Assembly (NCBI RefSeq): GCF_034432235.1
Contig: NZ_DAOUCJ010000031.1
Span: 49,754-113,753, forward strand
Direction of reading: 5' to 3'
DNA length: 64,000 bases
DNA from: Thermoflexus sp.
Lineage (GTDB): Bacteria; Chloroflexota; Anaerolineae; Thermoflexales; Thermoflexaceae
Position numbers and translations under genes: made by a program. Shown here one piece after another: positions 43,860 to 51,353 of this stretch. The notes under the pieces are model-generated. The model was not told where the DNA came from, made no database searches, and saw nothing but the letters and a program-made list of their open reading frames with translations. Numbering within the stretch: position 1 is the stretch's first letter; each line of letters begins with the position of its first letter.

Positions 43860-44450
43860 GTGAGGATCGGGGTGCTGGGATTGCAGGGGGATTACCTGGA
43901 GCATCATCAGGTGCTCCGTCGTCTGGGCGTGGAGACGGTGGATGTCCGCCTCCCTCAGCATCTGGAGGGAGTGGATGGCCTGATCATCCCCGGAGGGGAA
44001 AGCACCACCATCGGCGCCCTCGCGGAGCGCTATGGGCTGATGGAACCGCTCCGCCGCATGGCGGAGGCCGGCATGCCGATCTGGGGCACCTGCGCCGGCA
44101 TGATTTTCCTGGCCCGGGATGTGGGCCGCCCCCAGCCCACCCTGGGTCTGATGGATGTCCGGGTGCGGCGGAATGCCTTCGGCCGCCAGATCGATAGCTT
44201 CGAGGTCGATCTGGAGATCCCCGCCCTGGCCCGGGTGGGGGATCCCCGGCCTTTCCATGCGATCTTCATTCGGGCTCCGCTGATCGAAGCCGTAGGACCC
44301 GGGGTGGAGGTCCTGGCCCGGCTGGGGGATGGAACGGTTGTGGCGGCTCAGCAGGGACATCTGCTGGCCACCGCTTTCCACCCCGAGCTGACGGACGACA
44401 CCCGGTTCCATCAGTATTTCCTGGAAATCGTGCGACAGGTTTCCCGCTGA
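43860..44450 (+). CDS. pdxT: Pyridoxal 5'-phosphate synthase, glutaminase subunit
   Basis: GTG 43860 with GGGAGG about 6 bases upstream; 196 residues. Class I-like glutaminase: MRIGVLGLQGDYLEHHQVL, LIIPGGESTTIGAL, the nucleophile GTCAGMIFLA and the His-x-Glu of TAFHPELTDDTRFHQYF. It delivers ammonia to PdxS. TGATG overlap with the next gene. Confidence 0.97.
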   Translation: MRIGVLGLQGDYLEHHQVLRRLGVETVDVRLPQHLEGVDGLIIPGGESTTIGALAERYGLMEPLRRMAEAGMPIWGTCAGMIFLARDVGRPQPTLGLMDVRVRRNAFGRQIDSFEVDLEIPALARVGDPRPFHAIFIRAPLIEAVGPGVEVLARLGDGTVVAAQQGHLLATAFHPELTDDTRFHQYFLEIVRQVSR

Positions 44451-45295
44451 TGATCCGATCCTTGCGGATAAGGGATGGCCCGCGTTTCCTGGCGGCCGCC
44501 CACGCCGGTTTATATCTGGACGAGCGGGCGGTCCGGGTGGATCGCTTCCATCCGATTGAGGCCGCCACCCTTTCCCTGTTCTTCCCGGATCTGGCGCCGG
44601 TGCTGACGCTTTCAGATCCCTCGGGATCGTATTTCCTCCAGTTGAGCTGTCGGCGCGGCGGGGAGGAAGGACGCCTGCTGTTTATGGCCCCTGCGCCGGC
44701 GACCCTGGATCTGGAGTCCACAGCCGAATGGGAGATTGTCCTTCAGGCTATCGTTGAATGGGCCGCTGCACATGGGATCCGGCGTCTGGTGGCGGAGGTG
44801 GCGCTGGACGAATTGCGGCCGGCCCTTCTGCAGCGCCTGGGCTTCGAGCGAGCCCGCCGTTACACGGTGTGGGCCGGACCGGCTCGGGTGGTGGAGCAGG
44901 CCTTCCAGACGCTGGTCGGCCGTGAGCCTCCATTCCATGCTTCGTCGTGGGCGCTTTATCGAGGGGCGAAGGGAGCCTGGGTGGAGGAAATCCGGAGCGT
45001 GTCGGAAGATCCGCTCCTGGGGCTGGCGCAAACGCTCGCGGATCTGGGCACCCGCTGGCGGCATCCGGTTTATGCCCAGGTCCGCCGGGAGACCCCGAAG
45101 GTGACGGAAGCATTACGGGCGCTGGGGTTCTACCCCGCGTTCACCCTATGGCGAATGGTGCGCTGGGTCGCGGTTCCCCTTCGGCTGCCATCTGCGAAGG
45201 AGCAGGAAACGATTGCCTCCGCCTCCTTGGCGTTCTATTTCCTCCATCAGATGGCGCGCTCGCCGATTCAGGAGCGGGCCGCGGGCTCCGGATGA
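44450..45295 (+). CDS. Uncharacterised GNAT-like protein downstream of pdxT
   Basis: ATG 44450 shares its A with the pdxT stop (TGATG), so it is translationally coupled; 281 residues. No family was recognised with certainty. Residues ~5-140 have the look of an acetyltransferase-like fold: LRIRDGPRFLAAAHAG, a beta pair FLQLSCRR and EGRLLFMAP, then AIVEWAAAHGIRRLVAEVAL and LLQRLGFERARRYTVW. The C-terminal half (ALYRGAKGAWVEEIRSV, VYAQVRRETPKVTEALRALG, FYPAFTLWRMVRW) may be a second such domain. No signal peptide or membrane helix. Confidence 0.75.
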   Translation: MIRSLRIRDGPRFLAAAHAGLYLDERAVRVDRFHPIEAATLSLFFPDLAPVLTLSDPSGSYFLQLSCRRGGEEGRLLFMAPAPATLDLESTAEWEIVLQAIVEWAAAHGIRRLVAEVALDELRPALLQRLGFERARRYTVWAGPARVVEQAFQTLVGREPPFHASSWALYRGAKGAWVEEIRSVSEDPLLGLAQTLADLGTRWRHPVYAQVRRETPKVTEALRALGFYPAFTLWRMVRWVAVPLRLPSAKEQETIASASLAFYFLHQMARSPIQERAAGSG

Positions 45296-45618
45296 GAAAA
45301 GGCGATGGAAGACACGCTTTCATCGCTTTTCGCCCAGCCCTCCGAATCCATAGAGGCATTGTCTCCAGCCCCCGCCCACCCCTCTTACCCATTGGTTGCT
45401 GGGGAGAAGCTGGGCCAGCCGTTTCCTTGGGAATCGAGTGGTCGATTTCCCCCGCGCGGCTTTTGGAACCGTTAGATTGCCGAAGGCGACCCGGTTGGAG
45501 ATTTCGTCCATCCGAAGCCGACTTCCTTCTGCCATATCCGCATTTGCGTTATATATAATGAAGGCGAGTGCGCGGGCGAGGCGATCGGATCCTGATTTAT
45601 CCAGAAAAGGGGATTCCC
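45296..45618. other. Intergenic region with a candidate -10 element
   Basis: 323 bases, no convincing coding frame. TATAAT at 45554-45559 (inside TATATATAAT) lies 59 bases before the next start; no clear -35. Confidence 0.5.
45554..45559 (+). promoter_or_regulatory. Candidate -10 (TATAAT) for the 45.6-47.3 kb operon
   Basis: Perfect TATAAT in an AT-rich patch of otherwise GC-rich DNA; transcription would start near 45566. The -35 region (GCCATA at 17-base spacing) is poor. Confidence 0.45.
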
Positions 45619-46152
45619 ATGACCCAACCCGGAATTCGAACGGGAACCATTACGGTCGATTTCCTGACTCCTACACATCGAATCTCCGCCCAGATGGTGT
45701 TGAGAGGCCGGGTTCTGGGGGATGTTCTAAACGATGTGCGCACCTCTTTCATTCCTCTGGAGGCCGTGTTCCTCTCCTGCCTGGACGAACCAGCCCGTAT
45801 TCTCAAAAGCTTCGGGACGGCGATCCTGAGCAAAAACCATATTGCGATGGCGATTGTGAATGTGGGGATTGAGATGGCCCTGAAGGCCGTTTCCCCTGCA
45901 TACGGCTCTCGCAAAACGTATGGCGTGTTCGCCACCATACCCGGGTTTGAGATCGAGGGAACCATCGAATTCGCGGGCCGGCCGGATCTCCATGCGCTTC
46001 TGGTGACCAATGTGGAGCGCTTCATTCCGATCATGAACGCAAGAGCGATGAGGAGCGATCGGCCCGGAATGGATTTCGCCGGCGAGCTGATTTTTGTGAA
46101 TCGGGATTTCATTGGATTGCTTTCGCTCAGCGGAGAGGTGGCTCAGGGATGA
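45619..46152 (+). CDS. Uncharacterised protein coupled to a REC-CpaE gene
   Basis: ATG 45619 with AAAAGGGGA upstream; 177 residues. Not recognised. It begins TGTITVDFLTPTHRISAQMV, has VLNDVRTSFIPLEAVFLSCL, LSKNHIAMAIVNVGIEMAL and ends MDFAGELIFVNRDFIGLLSL. Mostly beta-strand in appearance, no signal or membrane helix. The ATGA overlap with the following REC-CpaE gene suggests a role with that regulator, possibly in pilus placement or signalling. That is inference from position only. Confidence 0.75.
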   Translation: MTQPGIRTGTITVDFLTPTHRISAQMVLRGRVLGDVLNDVRTSFIPLEAVFLSCLDEPARILKSFGTAILSKNHIAMAIVNVGIEMALKAVSPAYGSRKTYGVFATIPGFEIEGTIEFAGRPDLHALLVTNVERFIPIMNARAMRSDRPGMDFAGELIFVNRDFIGLLSLSGEVAQG

Positions 46153-47258
46153 CCCGCATCCTGGTGATTGATGATGATATCGAGCTCCTGCAGATGGTCC
46201 GCCGGATGCTGGAACGGGCGGGGTTCGAGGTGTTCACCAGCGCCGATGGCGGGGATGGGATCGAAAAAACCCGCCAGCTCCGGCCGGATCTGGTGATCCT
46301 GGATTTGATGATGCCGGAGATCGATGGCTTCCAGGTCCTCCAGGCCATCCGGAACGATCCGCTGGTCAGCGACACGCCGGTCCTGGTCCTCACCGCCCGG
46401 GCGCAGCCGGTGGATCGGGAGGCGGCCCTCGCCGCCCGGGCGGATGATTACTTGGCCAAGCCGGTCTCTCAAAAGGAGCTCCTGGATCGGATCCAGGAGG
46501 TGCTGAACCGACGCCGGCGAGGGAGCGGCCAGGGTTCGGTGGTGCTCTTCCTGGGGCTCCGCGGAGGAACCGGGACCACCACGCTGGCGGTGAACACGGC
46601 GCTGGCCCTGATCCGCAGCGGTCCCGTGGTGCTGTGGGATGCCAGCCTGAGCTCCGGCCATGCCGGGCTCCATCTCCGGATCGCTCCCCGGATCTCCTGG
46701 CTGGATTGGTGGCGGGATGGATGCTCGAAAGGGGATCTGGAAGCGCATTTGATGTCCCATCCCACAGGGCTCAGCCTGTTCCCCGCTCCTCTGATGCCGG
46801 TCACGGAGGCGCTGGAAGAATCCTGGGTGGGCTTGACCCTGGATTTCCTGCGTGAGCGGTTTCGCTTTGTGGTCATTGATGGGCCTTCCACACTGGCACC
46901 TCTGGGCCTGGCCCTCTGTCAGCAAGCGGATCCGATATTCCTGGTGATGAGCCCCGAGGTGGGCGCTCTGCAAACCACGGTGATGACTTTGCGAGCCCTG
47001 CAAGCGGCGGGGATACCGATGGAGCGGATCCATATCGTGGTGAACCATGCCGCGGGGCCGGGCACATTGAGCGCCCCAACAATTGAGCGGGCGCTGGGCC
47101 GGGCACCCATGCTCACGGTGCCCTTCGATCCCAATCAGGCCGTGGCCCTGGTCCAGGGCACCCCCCTCGTCCTCAGCCATCCGAATGGCCCCCTGGCCAC
47201 GGCCGCACACCGGCTGGCCGGACAGGTGCAATCCACCATGCGTACACCTGGGGGTTAA
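46149..47258 (+). CDS. Response-regulator receiver fused to CpaE-like ATPase, altered P-loop
   Basis: ATG 46149 overlaps the previous stop; 369 residues. REC domain (~1-118): VIDDDIELLQ, LVILDLMMPEIDGFQV, YLAKPVSQKELL. CpaE-like domain (~130-369): P-loop region GLRGGTGTTTLAVN, then VVLWDASLSSGHAGLHLRI, FVVIDGPSTLAPLGLALC and VVNHAAGPGTLSAPTIE. The signature lysine of the deviant Walker A (KGG) is Arg and the second lysine is Thr, so nucleotide hydrolysis is doubtful. Third such fusion in the window, 12 kb from cpaF. Confidence 0.87.
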   Translation: MTRILVIDDDIELLQMVRRMLERAGFEVFTSADGGDGIEKTRQLRPDLVILDLMMPEIDGFQVLQAIRNDPLVSDTPVLVLTARAQPVDREAALAARADDYLAKPVSQKELLDRIQEVLNRRRRGSGQGSVVLFLGLRGGTGTTTLAVNTALALIRSGPVVLWDASLSSGHAGLHLRIAPRISWLDWWRDGCSKGDLEAHLMSHPTGLSLFPAPLMPVTEALEESWVGLTLDFLRERFRFVVIDGPSTLAPLGLALCQQADPIFLVMSPEVGALQTTVMTLRALQAAGIPMERIHIVVNHAAGPGTLSAPTIERALGRAPMLTVPFDPNQAVALVQGTPLVLSHPNGPLATAAHRLAGQVQSTMRTPGG

Positions 47259-47441
47259 TGCCTGTTGATCCTTCTCTAAACATCGATTCGAAATCCTTCT
47301 CAGAACTAAATATATCCTGAATAACGTCAAAAATAGAACTTTTGTTTGAGAAAATCGGGCCCATGATTTAGCGGACGGATTCGGAGCGCGCCGGTCCCTC
47401 CGCTGGACCTGTCCTGTGTTGAATAAATTCCAACTTTTCGC

Positions 47442-47471
47442 TTGACGGCGAGATCCCCCCCGTGCTATAAT
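47442..47471 (+). promoter_or_regulatory. Sigma-70 type promoter of yceD-sigA
   Basis: TTGACG (47442-47447), 18-base spacer, TATAAT (47466-47471). Start near 47478, about 70 bases before yceD. Confidence 0.85.
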
Positions 47472-47548
47472 TACCCCAGTAGGTTTTTCCGAACCGCCCC
47501 AACTCTGGATCAGGCCATGGGATCCAGCGGCCTATCCTGGAGGGCTCC

Positions 47549-48052
47549 ATGATGATGTTGCGCTATCGGGTGGGCGCGCTGGTGGGCGCGCCGATTGGGA
47601 GCCGGATGGTGCTATCCCTGGAGGAAGGACCGGGAGATTTGGGCTACGGGGTGGAAGTGGATTATCTCCGGGGGGAGATTGAGCTGGTCCGTTCCGATCG
47701 CCGGCTCCTGGCCTCTGGGACGATCTCCACGCAGATCCACGCTTCGTGCGCCCGTTGTCTGGAACCGGTCGCCTTCCCCATGACCTTTGAGTTTGAGGAG
47801 GCCTTTTTTCTATCCCCGGTGGATATCCCCGGGGAGACATTTTATGCGGTAACGGATGATGGGTATCTCTTCCTGACTGCGCCGTTGCGGGAGCATATCC
47901 TGCTGAACACGCCGTTGCGGGTTCTCTGCCGTCCGGATTGCCGCGGGCTGTGCCCGGAGTGCGGCCAGAATCTGAATGAGGGGGATTGCGGCTGCGTCCG
48001 CGAGCCAGATCCCCGATGGGCCGCCCTGCAGGTGTTTCGTCTATCCGAATGA
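47549..48052 (+). CDS. yceD: YceD/DUF177 family protein
   Basis: GGAGGG precedes three consecutive ATGs (47549, 47552, 47555); 167 residues from the first. Features: SGTISTQIHASCARCLEPVA with a CxxC pair, a middle acidic FEFEEAF, and the C-terminal cysteine cluster LCRPDCRGLCPECGQNLNEG, DCGC. The family is needed for 23S rRNA accumulation in some bacteria and normally precedes rpmF (L32). Here rpmF is absent and sigA follows after 216 bases, an unusual order. Confidence 0.93.
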   Translation: MMMLRYRVGALVGAPIGSRMVLSLEEGPGDLGYGVEVDYLRGEIELVRSDRRLLASGTISTQIHASCARCLEPVAFPMTFEFEEAFFLSPVDIPGETFYAVTDDGYLFLTAPLREHILLNTPLRVLCRPDCRGLCPECGQNLNEGDCGCVREPDPRWAALQVFRLSE

Positions 48053-48268
48053 CCGGGCGGTGGATTGCGGAAAGTGGCCCTGGTGGTCGCCCCGATGGCC
48101 GGGGGCCGGGGATCGAAGATCCTCTGCAATCCAGGATCCATTGGGGGAAAGCAACCATCCGGCTGCTGTCCATGAGGAGGCAAATGAAAGCCCGAAGCGA
48201 AAGCTTGAGATCCGGGGATCCCGGGAAGGCGGCTGGACCTTTTTATCTGTGATCGGAGAGGAGCGACG

Positions 48269-49477
48269 ATGGCGAGCTTCGATGAGGTCATAGGAGAGCT
48301 TCTTTCTCTGGCGGAGCGGCAGGGTTACCTGACGGTTACAGATATCCTGGAGGTCTATCCGGAGGCGGAGGAGTCCCCCGAGGAACTGGATGAGATCTGC
48401 CTGTGGTTGCAGGAGGCAGGCATCGAGCTCTACGACGACACCCGGATCAACATCGAGGAAGAGGAGCGGTTCCTTCGCGAGATCGAGGAGGAGGAAGAAG
48501 AGGAGGCGGAGGAACATTTCGAGACCAGCGATGTGGTCCTGGGGGAGGATGACGACCTGGCCGACATCGACGTGGATGACACGGTAGGGCTCTATCTAAA
48601 GGAGATGGCCCGTGTTCCCCTGCTGACCAGTGAGGAGGAGGTGCGGCTGGCCCGGCAGGTGTTCCGGGGCCAGCAGGCCGCCCGACGGCTCCGGGAAGCC
48701 CGTCGCCTCTCCCCTCAACAGCGGTCCCGGCTGGAGCGGCTGGTGGAGGAAGGCCGCAAGGCCCGGGAACATCTTATTAAAGCCAACACCCGTCTGGTGG
48801 TCAGCATCGCCAAGAAATACATGGGCCGCGGGGTTCCCTTCCTGGACCTGATCCAGGAGGGGAACCTGGGGCTGATGAAGGCGGTGGAGAAGTTCGATTA
48901 CCGGCGGGGTTACCGCTTCAGCACGTATGCCACATGGTGGATCCGACAGACCATCACCCGGGCGATCGCGGATCAGAGCCGCACGATCCGGGTTCCGGTT
49001 CACATGAGCGATCGGATCCGCAAGCTGTATCGGGTGGCCCATGAGCTGGAGCAGAGCCTGGGCCGCAAGCCGACCGCGGAGGAGATCGCGGCCGAGCTGG
49101 GGGTGGATCCCCGAAAGGTGGAGTGGATGTTCCGGGTTTCTTGGCAGCCTTTGAGCCTGGAAAACCCGGTGGGGGAGGATGAGGAGGACGAGCTGGGCTA
49201 CTTCATTGAGGACGAATCCTCTCCCTCTCCGAACCAGATCACTTATCAGAACCTGCTCCGGGAGAAGATTGAGGAGATCCTCTCGACCCTCAGCCCTCGC
49301 GAGGCCCGGATCCTTCGGCTGCGGTTTGGCCTGGTGAACGGGCGGTGCTACACTCTGGAGGAGGTGGGGAAGAAGTTCGGGCTGACGCGGGAGCGTATCC
49401 GGCAGATCGAAGGGCGGGCTCTACGCCGGCTGCGTCACCCCCGTCGGAGCCGCCAATTGCGGGAGTTCCTGACCTGA
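48269..49477 (+). CDS. sigA: Primary RNA polymerase sigma factor
   Basis: ATG 48269; 402 residues. Region 1.1-like N-terminus (LSLAERQGYLTVTDILEVYP) and a very acidic segment at ~65-100 (REIEEEEEEEAEEHFE, GEDDDLADIDVDD). Region 1.2: DTVGLYLKEMARVPLLTSEE. Region 2: LIKANTRLVVSIAKKYMGRG, DLIQEGNLGLMKAVEKFDYR, FSTYATWWIRQTITRAIADQ. Region 3: RVPVHMSDRIRKLYRVAHEL. Region 4: LSPREARILRLRFGL and the HTH TLEEVGKKFGLTRERIRQIE. A full group 1 set, shorter than E. coli because the non-conserved region is absent. Strong terminator follows. Confidence 0.97.
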   Translation: MASFDEVIGELLSLAERQGYLTVTDILEVYPEAEESPEELDEICLWLQEAGIELYDDTRINIEEEERFLREIEEEEEEEAEEHFETSDVVLGEDDDLADIDVDDTVGLYLKEMARVPLLTSEEEVRLARQVFRGQQAARRLREARRLSPQQRSRLERLVEEGRKAREHLIKANTRLVVSIAKKYMGRGVPFLDLIQEGNLGLMKAVEKFDYRRGYRFSTYATWWIRQTITRAIADQSRTIRVPVHMSDRIRKLYRVAHELEQSLGRKPTAEEIAAELGVDPRKVEWMFRVSWQPLSLENPVGEDEEDELGYFIEDESSPSPNQITYQNLLREKIEEILSTLSPREARILRLRFGLVNGRCYTLEEVGKKFGLTRERIRQIEGRALRRLRHPRRSRQLREFLT

Positions 49478-49504
49478 AAAGGCTTCCCCGAGATGGATTT
49501 CAGA

Positions 49505-49542
49505 AACCGGACCGGCCGCGCAGGGTGGCCGGTCCGGTTTTT
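49505..49542 (+). terminator. Rho-independent terminator of sigA
   Basis: AACCGGACCGGCC / GGCCGGTCCGGTT, 13-bp stem, 9-base loop, followed by TTTTATC; 28 bases after the sigA stop. Confidence 0.92.
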
Positions 49543-49578
49543 ATCTGGACCTTGCGGTCAGGCTCTCCATCGTAATGA

Positions 49579-49609
49579 AGAGGCCGCTTCCAGAGGGGAA
49601 GCGGCCTCT
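49579..49609 (-). terminator. Terminator hairpin of the small minus-strand unit
   Basis: On the minus strand AGAGGCCGCTTCC / GGAAGCGGCCTCT, a 13-bp perfect stem with a 5-base loop, followed by TCATTACG. It begins 20 bases after the stop of the 21-codon ORF. The tail is only modestly T-rich. Confidence 0.7.
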
Positions 49610-49614
49610 CCCGG

Positions 49615-49660
49615 CGGGCCGTCGCCGATCAGCGTTCACCGGAGGTGATGCGACGGCCCG
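49615..49660 (-). promoter_or_regulatory. Alternative RNA stem 2 (releases the ribosome site)
   Basis: GCGACGGCCCG (49650-49660 on the plus strand) and CGGGCCGTCGC (49615-49625) are exact 11-base complements. This pairing uses bases 49650-49654, which stem 1 also needs, so the two stems exclude each other. Confidence 0.6.
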
Positions 49661-49694
49661 CCTCTTTCAAGTCTGTCCGACGTTTTTCGTCCAT
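49629..49694 (-). CDS. 21-residue peptide ORF downstream of sigA
   Basis: ATG 49694 lies 6 bases after AAGGAGGTGA, which is nearly the full complement of the 16S rRNA 3' end. The peptide begins MDEKRRTDLKEAGRRITSG and ends with E-R, then TGA. It is highly charged and likely helical, with no signal or membrane segment. It has its own promoter (49787-49815) and terminator (49579-49609). The ribosome site is exactly complementary to the end of the ORF, so translation should be gated by RNA folding. The product could be a regulatory peptide, or the ORF could be part of a non-coding RNA. No family recognised. Confidence 0.55.
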   Translation of the reverse strand: MDEKRRTDLKEAGRRITSGER

Positions 49695-49708
49695 GTCGCA
49701 TCACCTCC
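49641..49708 (-). promoter_or_regulatory. Alternative RNA stem 1 (sequesters the ribosome site)
   Basis: GGAGGTGATGCGAC (minus strand 49708-49695, the Shine-Dalgarno sequence) pairs perfectly over 14 bases with GTCGCATCACCTCC (49654-49641), which lies in codons 14-19 of the ORF. The loop is 40 bases and begins with the AUG. Confidence 0.7.
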
Positions 49709-49786
49709 TTTCTGTGGGATGGCGCATCCGATGGGCGCAGGCGGCGTGGAAGGGAAGTTCGATGGGCGCGCGCCCCAGATGGCTTG

Positions 49787-49815
49787 ATCATGCACAGGAT
49801 GAGCTCAAATGTCAA
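49787..49815 (-). promoter_or_regulatory. Promoter of the small minus-strand unit
   Basis: Minus strand TTGACA (49815-49810), 17-base spacer, CATGAT (49792-49787; 4 of 6). Start near 49780, giving an ~86-base leader. The leader holds a 10-base direct repeat (plus-strand CGATGGGCGC at 49729-49738 and 49760-49769). Confidence 0.6.
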
Positions 49816-49842
49816 CGGCAAGGCGATCGCCCTCCAGGCTTT

Positions 49843-50415
49843 TCATCCGCCTCGGAGTCGGCCGTAGAGCCACCAGAAGCGATCGCGTGGGAAAACCTCT
49901 TGCAGAGCCTCCTCCCATAGAAACGGACCCGGCTCCCAGTTCCGTCGCAGCGTCTGGTCCAGCGCCCGCACGCGGTTTCGGATGTTCTCCACATCCAATC
50001 CGAGGCGCTCTCCCTCTTCCAGCAGGAGCTCGATCTTCAAGCGAATATGCGCCTGCGCTGGATAGCTCGGAGCGACCTCTTCTGGATGTCTCTCATAATC
50101 CTCCAGATACCATGTCCAGGCGTCCAGGCGGCTGCTGAGCTCCCGCTCCAGCTTCTGCCGGTAGCGGGCCTGATGGACCTCTCGCACCCGCTCCAGGTGG
50201 GTTTTCAGAGCCTCCAGCTCCGCGCGGGCCTGCGCCGGAAGACGGCTCTGGAGCGCCTCCAACCGCCGCAGGCTCTCCAGCAGGCCGCCGATGCTGAGCG
50301 ATGGAAAGATGGCGGAGAAGGGGCGAAGGGGCCCGTAAACCATGTCCGAGGCCAGATAATCCTCCAGGGCTGCCACCCCTTCCCGCACGAACGTCAGTTC
50401 ATCCTCCAGTTTCAT
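49843..50415 (-). CDS. Uncharacterised helical protein
   Basis: ATG 50415 with GGGAGGGG upstream; 190 residues, not recognised. Sequence is strongly helical and charged: FVREGVAALEDYLASDMVYG, LLESLRRLEALQSRLPAQAR, a coiled-coil-like LEALKTHLERVREVHQARYR, then RLDAWTWYLEDYERHPEEVA and ERLGLDVENIRNRVRALDQT. No signal peptide. It follows the P-loop kinase gene by 44 bases and probably shares its transcript; I cannot assign a function. Confidence 0.8.
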   Translation of the reverse strand: MKLEDELTFVREGVAALEDYLASDMVYGPLRPFSAIFPSLSIGGLLESLRRLEALQSRLPAQARAELEALKTHLERVREVHQARYRQKLERELSSRLDAWTWYLEDYERHPEEVAPSYPAQAHIRLKIELLLEEGERLGLDVENIRNRVRALDQTLRRNWEPGPFLWEEALQEVFPRDRFWWLYGRLRGG

Positions 50416-50459
50416 CACCCCTCCCGTTGGGATCGAATCGAACGGGAAACCTCCTCCCG

Positions 50460-51056
50460 TTATGGATGATGGGTCCCCGCACCCGGGCAGGCCGCCTGAT
50501 GGATGGTCCTCACCAGTTGCGGGAGCAGGGCGTCCAGATCCTGGGAGGTATCCACCTCGAGATAGGGCCGACCGATGGGCTCCATATGGCGTCGCATCCG
50601 TTCGTAAACCGGCCAGGTGGCCTCGCTGGCGTCTTCCGGATGACGCTGACGGACGCGCCCCTCCAGGCGATCTCGCACCACTTCGGGAGGGGCAGTGACA
50701 AAGAGGATCACAAGGGGAACCCGGAGGCGGTCTGCGATCTGATAGATCAGGGCGCGGTGGGCCTCGATCAGGTTGGTGGCGTCGAAGATCACCGAGGAGC
50801 CCTGACGCAGGAGCTGCTCCATGAGCACCCGGCACACCTGATGAACGCGCCGGCTTTCGTTCAGGGTATGCCGGGGCCACTTGAACAGGATCCGCCGCAC
50901 CCGGTCGGACTCCACGATGGGGGCCGGAAGCAGGGCGGCCAGCCGGCGGGCCAGGGTGGATTTCCCGGTCCCGGGCAGACCGACCATCAAGATCAGCCGG
51001 GGATGAGGGGTAGGGATGGGGCGGATCTCCAGCGCATGGGCTGCTCGCTGAGCCAT
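50460..51056 (-). CDS. P-loop kinase of unknown substrate (AAA_33-like)
   Basis: ATG 51056; 198 residues. Walker A LMVGLPGTGKSTLARRLAAL, then APIVESDRVRRILFKWP, a helical part (RRVHQVCRVLMEQLLRQG), the second strand SVIFDATNLIEAHRALI and VTAPPEVVRDRLEGRVRQR with basic lid residues. These fit small zeta/gluconate-kinase-like P-loop phosphotransferases. Upstream in-frame starts would add a segment that translates a dispersed repeat (SPYPLPRGEAEA), so I reject them. Substrate unknown. Confidence 0.85.
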   Translation of the reverse strand: MAQRAAHALEIRPIPTPHPRLILMVGLPGTGKSTLARRLAALLPAPIVESDRVRRILFKWPRHTLNESRRVHQVCRVLMEQLLRQGSSVIFDATNLIEAHRALIYQIADRLRVPLVILFVTAPPEVVRDRLEGRVRQRHPEDASEATWPVYERMRRHMEPIGRPYLEVDTSQDLDALLPQLVRTIHQAACPGAGTHHP

Positions 51057-51272
51057 CGCCTCGGCTTCCCCCCGGGGAAGGGGATATGGGGAAGGAAACC
51101 CTATGTTTCCGTCCCGCCGCAGCGTGCGATCCATGCCCTCTTCATCCATCTTGCCTGTCTTCGAAATCCCCCGCTCTTCCATCCCCATGGAACTCCGTTC
51201 CTGGTTGCGCTCCCTTCGGGCTGATGATGATCTGGAGATGAAGAAGAGATCCCGGCGCGCTGCTCCGGCGAT

Positions 51273-51301
51273 TTGTCAAAAGCGTTCAATCGAATTATAC
51301 C
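51273..51301 (+). promoter_or_regulatory. Sigma-70 type promoter of the EamA transporter gene
   Basis: TTGTCA (51273-51278), 17-base spacer, TATACC (51296-51301). Start near 51308, which supports the GTG start at 51354 with its GGAGG site over the ATG at 51315. Confidence 0.65.
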
Positions 51302-51353
51302 GAAATCAGACCTCATGCGCAGACTCAGGAAGCTCCCACCGGAGGCAGACAAC

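Noticed and set aside
48053..48268. Possible rpmF between yceD and sigA
   Set aside because: No frame with the L32 start (MAVPK..) or zinc cysteines is present.
49636..49709. Alternative frame through the small unit starting at ATG 49702
   Set aside because: Its ATG lies inside the ribosome site with no room for a Shine-Dalgarno spacing; the 21-codon frame from 49694 fits better.
51057..51188. N-terminal extension of the P-loop kinase
   Set aside because: The extra part translates a dispersed palindromic repeat (SPYPLPRGEAEA), not conserved protein; ATG 51056 is a better start.
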